10,016 nucleotides of DNA from Comamonadaceae bacterium (lineage in GTDB: Bacteria; Pseudomonadota; Gammaproteobacteria; Burkholderiales; Burkholderiaceae_C), in contig CANHKH010000078.1 in assembly GCA_947460165.1 (NCBI GenBank), forward strand, positions 1 through 10,016. Direction: 5' to 3'. The translations under genes and the position numbers were made by a program. The notes below the pieces were generated by a model, which saw only the letters and a list, made by a program, of their open reading frames with translations, did no database searches and was not told the DNA's origin. Each line of letters begins with the position of its first letter. Within the stretch, counting starts at the first letter, position 1. This document shows, piece after piece, positions 6,079-10,016 of the stretch.

Positions 6079-6728
6079 GCGGTCCTTGGGAGTGTGCTGT
6101 CTTGGAGCATGCGCTCGACGTAGCGGGCGATCAGGTCGATCTCGAGGTTGACCGGCGAAGCGGCCTGGAGGGTGCCCAAAGCGGTGTGGTCCACCGTGTG
6201 GGGAATGATGTTGATGCTGATCTCGCAACCCGCGCCCTGAGCGTGCGAGGCGTCCACGTCCAGCACGCGGTTGACGGTCAGGCTGACGCCGTTGACGGTG
6301 ATGGAGCCTTTGTAGGCCAGGTACTTGGCCAACTCGCGCGGCGCGTGGATGCGCAGCTCCCAGCTCTCGCCCACGGGCGCGAAATAGGTCACCGTGCCCA
6401 ACCCGTCCACATGGCCGGAGACGATGTGGCCGCCCAAACGGTCGTGGGCGCGCAGGGCTTTTTCAAGGTTGATGGCGCCGGCCTGGTCCAAACCGGCGGT
6501 TTTGGCCAGGGACTCGGCGGAAATGTCGATGGTAAAACTCGGGTCCTCGGGGTTGAGCGAGGTCACTGTCATGCAGGCCCCGTTCAGCGCAATGCTGTCG
6601 CCCAGGCCCACATCGTCCAGGTAAGACGGGGGGGTCTGTATGCGCAATCGCTTGCCATGGTCCAAGGAGCTGCCTAGGGGGGCGATGGCGACGATGCGCC
6701 CCACGCCTGTGATGATGCCGGTAAACAT
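6075..6728 (-). CDS. ribE: Riboflavin synthase alpha subunit
   Basis: Riboflavin synthase dismutates two molecules of 6,7-dimethyl-8-ribityllumazine into riboflavin and the pyrimidine precursor, which RibH reuses. The 217 residues contain the two tandem lumazine-binding barrels expected. The first starts MFTGIITGVG and includes GDSIALNGACMTVTS (C52). The second starts near GGHIVSGHVDGLGTV (99-113) and includes KGSITVNGVSLTVN (140-153), ending with a C-terminal helix (DLIARYVERML). MFTGII is the near-invariant start of the family, so the ATG at 6728 is secure. It is called ribC in E. coli. It lies 64 nt after ribD, and its stop overlaps the ribB start. Confidence 0.97.
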   Translation of the reverse strand: MFTGIITGVGRIVAIAPLGSSLDHGKRLRIQTPPSYLDDVGLGDSIALNGACMTVTSLNPEDPSFTIDISAESLAKTAGLDQAGAINLEKALRAHDRLGGHIVSGHVDGLGTVTYFAPVGESWELRIHAPRELAKYLAYKGSITVNGVSLTVNRVLDVDASHAQGAGCEISINIIPHTVDHTALGTLQAASPVNLEIDLIARYVERMLQDSTLPRTA

Positions 6729-6792
6729 CCGTGTATTTTCGCAGGGATTTGCCCCGCTTGGCCGGGCCAGGCCGTCAAGTCCCTCAGATGGC
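6729..6792 (-). other. Spacer between ribD and ribE
   Basis: This 64-nt spacer is the longest gap inside the minus-strand series. On the coding strand the stretch TGCGAAAATAC ends just before the ribE ATG and resembles an extended -10 element. No acceptable -35 lies 16-18 nt upstream; the only TTGACG is about 32 nt away. A start from it would leave essentially no leader. I see no terminator and no FMN riboswitch here, so ribE is probably co-transcribed with ribD. Confidence 0.3.
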
Positions 6793-7881
6793 TTAAAACA
6801 AGTCCCGTCCCTGCACCCGCGCGATGATGCGCAGGTCAGGGCCTATGCGCTCGCAGCTGATGAAGTCCAGCGCCGTGCCTTGGTCCAAAGACTCAAGCGC
6901 AGGCAGGGCCAGCAGCCCCTGGCCAGGGCCTAAAAGGCGCGGGGCCAGGTAGACCAGCAATTCATCGACCAGGCCTGTGCGCATGAAGGAGGCGTGCAGC
7001 TTGCTGCCTGCTTCTAAGTGCACCTCATTGATCTCGCGCTGGGCCAGATCGCGCAGCATGGCGGCCAGGTCCACCTTGCCTTGGGCGTCGGGCAGGCAGG
7101 TGATGTGGGCGCCCGCGTCTTGCAGGGCCTGGGAGCGCGCCGCATCTTCGCTGGCGGTGTAAATCCAGACGGGGCTGGCGGCTTTGAACAGCCGGGCCGA
7201 AGGCGGGGTTTGCAAGCCGCTGTCCACCACCACCCGTACCGGCTGGCGCGGCGTGTCCACCAAGCGCACATCCAGGCTGGGGTCGTCGGCCAGCACCGTG
7301 CCTATGCCGGTGAGCACCGCACAGGCCCTGGCCCGCCAGGCGTGGCCGTCGGCGCGGGCCTCGGGCGAGGTGATCCATTGGCTTTGGCCGTTGCCCAGGG
7401 CGGTGGTGCCGTCCAGCGAGGCGGCGGCTTTTAAGCGCACCCAGGGCAGGCCGCGCTGCATGCGGCTGAAAAACCCCAGGTTGAGCTCGCGTGCGGCCTG
7501 TGCGCCCGGCCCCACCTCCACGCGGATGCCCGCTGCCCGCAAGCGGGCAAAGCCCTGGCCGGCCACCAAGGGGTTGGGGTCTTGCAAGCTGGCCACCACC
7601 CGGCCAATGCCGGCGTGCACCAAGGCGTCGCAGCAGGGGCCGGTGCGGCCTGAGTGGGCGCAGGGCTCCAGCGTCACATAGGCGGTGGCGCCGCGCACGT
7701 CGTGGCCTTGGGCCGCGGCATGGCCCAGCGCCATGACCTCGGCATGCGCCTGGCCGGTGCGCTGGGTGTGGCCTTCGCCCAGGATGCGGCCATCGGCGGC
7801 CACCAGCACGCAGCCGACTGCCGGGTTGGGCGGGGCCAGCAGGCGGGCCAGGGTGGCCAAGGCGAGGGCACGGTCCATCAT
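6793..7881 (-). CDS. ribD: Bifunctional diaminohydroxyphosphoribosylaminopyrimidine deaminase / 5-amino-6-(5-phosphoribosylamino)uracil reductase
   Basis: RibD carries out the second and third steps from GTP: deamination of the pyrimidine, then NADPH-dependent reduction of the ribosyl chain. The 362 residues contain a cytidine-deaminase-type domain at about 1-140. It has NPAVGCVLV at 19-27, HAEV (H46, E48) and EPCAHSGRTGPCC, with zinc ligands C74 and C83. The reductase domain at about 145-360 has LKAAASLDGTTA, QSQWITSPEAR and GIGTVLADDPSL. Length matches E. coli RibD (367). I chose the ATG at 7881. A longer open frame to 7947 adds 22 residues (MCLEAAIHC...) unlike the family. The ATG at 7878 is equally possible. 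Only 18 residues precede NPAVG, slightly fewer than usual. It heads the rib-nus-tol series and is divergent from the pilin operon. Confidence 0.95.
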   Translation of the reverse strand: MMDRALALATLARLLAPPNPAVGCVLVAADGRILGEGHTQRTGQAHAEVMALGHAAAQGHDVRGATAYVTLEPCAHSGRTGPCCDALVHAGIGRVVASLQDPNPLVAGQGFARLRAAGIRVEVGPGAQAARELNLGFFSRMQRGLPWVRLKAAASLDGTTALGNGQSQWITSPEARADGHAWRARACAVLTGIGTVLADDPSLDVRLVDTPRQPVRVVVDSGLQTPPSARLFKAASPVWIYTASEDAARSQALQDAGAHITCLPDAQGKVDLAAMLRDLAQREINEVHLEAGSKLHASFMRTGLVDELLVYLAPRLLGPGQGLLALPALESLDQGTALDFISCERIGPDLRIIARVQGRDLF

Positions 7882-7985
7882 GGGCGGGGTCTTTGAAAGG
7901 GCAGGGTGGGCATGCTTTGGGCAGTGTATCGCTGCCTCTAAACACAATTTACACGGGGTTCAGCGGGGCTCACTAGGATGAATTG
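7882..7985. promoter_or_regulatory. Divergent intergenic region between ribD and the minor-pilin operon
   Basis: This 104-nt AT-richer spacer must hold the signals for both divergent units, unless they are read from outside. On the plus strand TTTACA at 7948-7953 resembles a -35 box. The best -10-like match, TAGGAT at 7974-7979, is 20 nt downstream and very near the start codon, so it is weak. On the minus strand TACACT (within GATACACTGCC) could be a -10 for ribD, again without a good -35. A 5-bp dyad GGCAG/CTGCC lies at 7920-7936. I see no FMN riboswitch conserved sequence in front of ribD. Confidence 0.35.
7975..7978 (+). promoter_or_regulatory. Ribosome binding site deciding the fimT-like start
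   Basis: AGGA at 7975-7978 stands 7 nt before the ATG at 7986. That spacing favours this ATG over the in-frame TTG one codon upstream at 7983. Confidence 0.5.
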
Positions 7986-8543
7986 ATGAAAGTCTGCGCG
8001 CTTGCTCACAGGACCTTGGGCTTGGGTTTGAGTTTGCTGGAGCTGCTCGTGGTGCTGGGCTTGGTGGGGGTGTTGGCCAGCCTGGCCGTGCCGTCCATGG
8101 GCGCTGTCTTGCTCAAGCGCGCTGTGCAACACAGCGCCCAGGCCTTGGTGGCCGACTTGCGGCTGGCGCGCAGCGAGGCCGTCAAGCGTGCCCACACGGT
8201 GGTGATCTGCTCTTCTCTGGACGGCCAGGCCTGCAGCGCCTCGGCCGCCTGGCTGGAGGGCTGGATTGTTTTTGCAGACCGCGATGGCGACAGGCGGCTG
8301 GACGCCAATGAAGACCTCCTACGGGTGCAGCAGCGCCTGACTGGCCTGGGCTCGGTGGCCAGCACCAAGCCCCATAACGACAATGCTTATTTTGTGTACC
8401 AGCCCACGGGCTTGGCCAAGGCGGCCGCCCAGACGCTGGTGTTCACACCGCAGGGCAGCGCGGCTGCGCCCCGTGTGGTGTGCATTTCCAACCAGGGCCG
8501 GCCCACCTTGCGCCCCGAAGGCTGGAGCGAATGCTCAAAATGA
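7986..8543 (+). CDS. fimT: GspH/FimT-family minor type IV prepilin
   Basis: This is a minor pseudopilin or pilin of the FimT/GspH group, inserted in the inner membrane, cleaved by the prepilin peptidase and taken into the pilus assembly complex. The 185 residues begin with a 14-residue leader, LGLG|LSLLELLVVLGLVGVL, with glutamate E19 at position +5 after cleavage. The usual F at +1 is replaced by L. A long hydrophobic helix (about 15-37) is followed by the GspH globular domain. Marks are VVICSS near 72, GWIVFADRDGDRRLDANEDLLR at 92-113, and RVVCISNQGRPTL at 163-175. Cysteines C75/C83 and C166/C183 could form disulfides. The gene heads an operon with pilV, pilW and pilX, and its stop overlaps the pilV ATG as ATGA. 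GspH of a type II secretion system is less likely given these neighbours. Confidence 0.88.
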   Translation: MKVCALAHRTLGLGLSLLELLVVLGLVGVLASLAVPSMGAVLLKRAVQHSAQALVADLRLARSEAVKRAHTVVICSSLDGQACSASAAWLEGWIVFADRDGDRRLDANEDLLRVQQRLTGLGSVASTKPHNDNAYFVYQPTGLAKAAAQTLVFTPQGSAAAPRVVCISNQGRPTLRPEGWSECSK

Positions 8544-9103
8544 AACAGGCCTCATCGCCGGTGGCCGGCTTCATGCTGGTGGAGGTGTTGGTGGCCATGT
8601 TGCTGGCCAGCCTGGCCGTGATGGCGCTGACCCGCAGCCATGCCGCAGCCCTGCAGCTCACCCGCACGGGCCAGCACCGGGTGCAGGCCGCGCAACTGGC
8701 GGCCGATTTGGCCGAACGCCTGCGCGCCCACCCGGCAGGCGCCTTGGGCGAGGGTGGGCCCAGCCCCTACCAGCTCAGCCAAAGCTGGGCGGCCCAGCAA
8801 ACGGACGCGGCCGACCCCGTGGCCACGGCCTGTGAGGGTGCGTCCGCCACCTGCACGCCCCTGGCCTTTGCCCAAGCCGACGCCGCGCAGTGGCGCATGC
8901 TGCTCAGGCGTTCATTGCCGGCGGCCGCAGCGCAGGTGCAGGTCGATCAGGCTTTGCCCCTGGCCGATGTCTGGGTGGCCTGGCGCGATGCGCAGCCGCT
9001 GCGCGCCGACGAGGCGCCGTTGGCGCCGGCAGAGTGCCCGGCGGGTTTGGGTTTGAGCCCCGACAGTGGCGTGCGCTGTTTGCATCTGAGGTTCGCGTGG
9101 TGA
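8540..9103 (+). CDS. pilV: PilV-like minor type IV prepilin
   Basis: This minor prepilin has 187 residues and a short leader, SSPVAG|FMLVEVLVAMLLASLAVMAL. Cleavage after G10 leaves F at +1 and the conserved glutamate E15 at +5. The hydrophobic helix spans about 11-31. The remainder is a Cys-containing globular part with C98/C105 and C166/C180, and a LADVWVAWRD segment of the type seen in PilV proteins (about 141-150). The ATG at 8540 overlaps the fimT stop as ATGA and gives the most natural leader. An ATG three codons upstream (8531) is possible. GGAG at 8524-8527 is 12 nt from 8540 and only 3 nt from 8531. The frame is open further upstream but overlaps fimT. The 3' end overlaps pilW. PilV assignment rests on size, leader type and its place between fimT and pilW. 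Confidence 0.85.
   Translation: MKQASSPVAGFMLVEVLVAMLLASLAVMALTRSHAAALQLTRTGQHRVQAAQLAADLAERLRAHPAGALGEGGPSPYQLSQSWAAQQTDAADPVATACEGASATCTPLAFAQADAAQWRMLLRRSLPAAAAQVQVDQALPLADVWVAWRDAQPLRADEAPLAPAECPAGLGLSPDSGVRCLHLRFAW
9088..9091 (+). promoter_or_regulatory. Ribosome binding site for pilW
   Basis: GAGG at 9088-9091 lies inside the end of pilV. It is 8 nt before the GTG at 9100 and 5 nt before the adjacent in-frame GTG at 9097. It supports a GTG start overlapping the pilV stop rather than the distant upstream ATG at 8890. Confidence 0.5.
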
Positions 9104-9951
9104 GGCGCTCAGTGGTCGCTTGGGGCCTTCAGGGTGGTGCCACCTTGCTCGAATGCTTGTTGGGCCTGGCCCTGGGTTTGGTGGTGGTGGCGGCCGTGGC
9201 GGTGCACCACCTGGCCACCGGTCAAAGCAGCCGTCTGCAAGCTGCACAAGCGCAAATGACCGAGGATGCGCAGATCGGCCTGGAGCTCTTGCGCACCGAG
9301 TTGATGATGGCCGGTTACGCCCAGCCGCAGCGCTTCATTCTGGACGCCCAAGGCCGGCCGCGCTGGCAAACCGCCTTGGCGGGCCAGCCCCCGCTGATGG
9401 CTTGCGACAAGGGCTTTGTGGAAGCAGACACCGTCGATTCGGTGGTCTGTGCGGCCAACGGCCTATCGGCCGCCTTGGAAGTCAGCTACCAGGCCGATGC
9501 GTTCAACACCGTGCCCTTGTCGGACAACTCCACGCCTACCGATTGCTTGGGCAATGGGCTCAAAAACCCGCAACTTGCTCCCCTCACGCGCAACCGCTGG
9601 TATGTGGCCAGCAGCCAAGGGCGCAGCGAATTGCGCTGCGCCAGCCAGTTGGGCAACCCGGGCCAGCCCTTGGTGGACAACGTGGAAGTGCTGGCCCTGT
9701 GGTTCAGCCTGGCCCAGGCGGGCAGCCCCATGACGCCGGTGCGCTATGTCAAGGCATCGCAGGTGGACAGCTTCAGCCGGGTGCGCAGCGTGCGCCTGTG
9801 CCTGCTGCTGCGCAGCACCGACGCGGTGTTGGCCGCCGAAGACACCTTGGCTTACTTCGATTGCGAGGGCACGCCCCAAACCTCCAGCGACCGCCGGCTG
9901 CGGCGCGCCTTTCATGCGGTGGTGGCCCTGCGCGCTGCCACGGGCGGCTGA
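9100..9951 (+). CDS. pilW: PilW-like minor type IV prepilin
   Basis: PilW is a large minor pilin that helps initiate type IV pilus assembly in the inner membrane. The 283 residues start with leader and helix LQGG|ATLLECLLGLALGLVVV. Cleavage after G13 would leave A (not F) at +1 and glutamate E18 at +5. The family-typical LLRTELMMAGYAQPQ follows at 63-77. A long globular domain has several cysteines (102, 117, 149, 180, 234, 255), and the product ends in a VVALRAATGG tail. The reading frame extends upstream to an ATG at 8890, but that part lies inside pilV and has no pilin character. The GTG at 9100 overlaps the pilV TGA as GTGA and has a good GAGG upstream. GTG at 9097 is the alternative. The last codon is followed after 6 nt by pilX. 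Confidence 0.87.
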   Translation: MRRSVVAWGLQGGATLLECLLGLALGLVVVAAVAVHHLATGQSSRLQAAQAQMTEDAQIGLELLRTELMMAGYAQPQRFILDAQGRPRWQTALAGQPPLMACDKGFVEADTVDSVVCAANGLSAALEVSYQADAFNTVPLSDNSTPTDCLGNGLKNPQLAPLTRNRWYVASSQGRSELRCASQLGNPGQPLVDNVEVLALWFSLAQAGSPMTPVRYVKASQVDSFSRVRSVRLCLLLRSTDAVLAAEDTLAYFDCEGTPQTSSDRRLRRAFHAVVALRAATGG

Positions 9952-9957
9952 TCTCCC

Positions 9958-10016
9958 ATGGCGCTGCCAGCCAAGGCCAGTGGCGGCTTCAGCTTGGTCA
10001 TGGTGTTGATTTTGCT
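9958..10016 (+). CDS. pilX: PilX-like minor type IV prepilin, N-terminal fragment (runs off the right edge)
   Basis: An ATG at 9958, 6 nt after the pilW stop, opens a frame to the window end. It reads MALPAKASGG|FSLVMVLIL. This is a prepilin leader with cleavage after G10, F at +1 and a hydrophobic stretch, but M instead of glutamate at +5. PilX-family proteins often lack that glutamate, and pilX is the usual gene after pilW. Only 19 complete codons are visible, so the assignment leans on position. It is too short to be listed by simple ORF criteria. Confidence 0.7.
   Translation, partial: MALPAKASGGFSLVMVLIL

Noticed and set aside
4918..6123. Plus-strand open frame of about 400 codons opposite ribB
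   Set aside because: It is Gly/His/Ala-rich without motifs, and the opposite strand encodes a convincing RibB; long antisense frames are common in GC-rich genomes.
6729..6779. Sigma-70 promoter in front of ribE using TTGACG and GAAAAT
   Set aside because: The two boxes are about 32 nt apart, far from the usual 16-18 nt, and the putative start would leave no leader.
7882..7947. Longer RibD start with 22 extra residues
   Set aside because: The extension does not resemble RibD N-termini and would take up most of the divergent promoter region.
8890..9099. Upstream extension of pilW to the ATG at 8890
   Set aside because: It lies inside pilV in another frame, is Arg/Ala/Gly-rich, and would bury the prepilin leader 70 residues in; the GTG at 9100 fits the family.
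1..10016. Mobile element, CRISPR array, tRNA or rRNA gene
   Set aside because: No transposase or integrase signature, no regularly spaced repeats and no tRNA/rRNA-like sequence were seen; every large region is explained by the annotated genes.

Overview
The window is GC-rich, gene-dense bacterial chromosome. Gene content and order (ribD-ribE-ribB-ribH-nusB-aminotransferase-ybgC-tolQRA) and the protein sequences point to a betaproteobacterium of the Burkholderiales, most likely Comamonadaceae-like. That assignment comes from recognising the families and was not tested by a search.

Layout. Positions 1-104 hold the last 33 codons of an unidentified plus-strand gene that converges on tolA. From 7881 down to 207 a single minus-strand series of ten genes is packed almost without gaps. 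It starts with the riboflavin genes ribD, ribE, ribB (ribBX type) and ribH. It continues with nusB, a class I PLP aminotransferase and the thioesterase gene ybgC, and ends with tolQ, tolR and tolA. Five junctions overlap or lie within 2 nt: ribE/ribB, ribH/nusB, aminotransferase/ybgC, ybgC/tolQ and tolQ/tolR. The larger gaps are about 64 nt (ribD-ribE) and 45 nt (tolR-tolA). Diverging from ribD across a 104-nt spacer is a plus-strand minor-pilin operon: fimT/gspH-like, pilV, pilW and the first codons of pilX, which runs off the right edge.

How the genes work together. RibD, RibB, RibH and RibE cover every dedicated riboflavin step except GTP cyclohydrolase II. The GTP cyclohydrolase-like half of RibB has lost its zinc-binding cysteines, so a separate ribA is expected elsewhere. 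NusB is the antitermination factor that commonly follows ribH. TolQ and TolR form the proton-driven inner-membrane motor that energises TolA across the periplasm, with YbgC as the usual cytoplasmic companion. The expected next genes, tolB and pal, do not follow tolA here. The pilin genes encode minor prepilins that would be processed by PilD and help start or tip a type IV pilus.

No mobile element, CRISPR array, tRNA, rRNA or obviously new system was found. The items most worth a second look are the G11 and G8 tracts inside tolA, the degenerate RibA-like domain, the missing tolB-pal linkage, and the non-ATG starts that overlap upstream stops.
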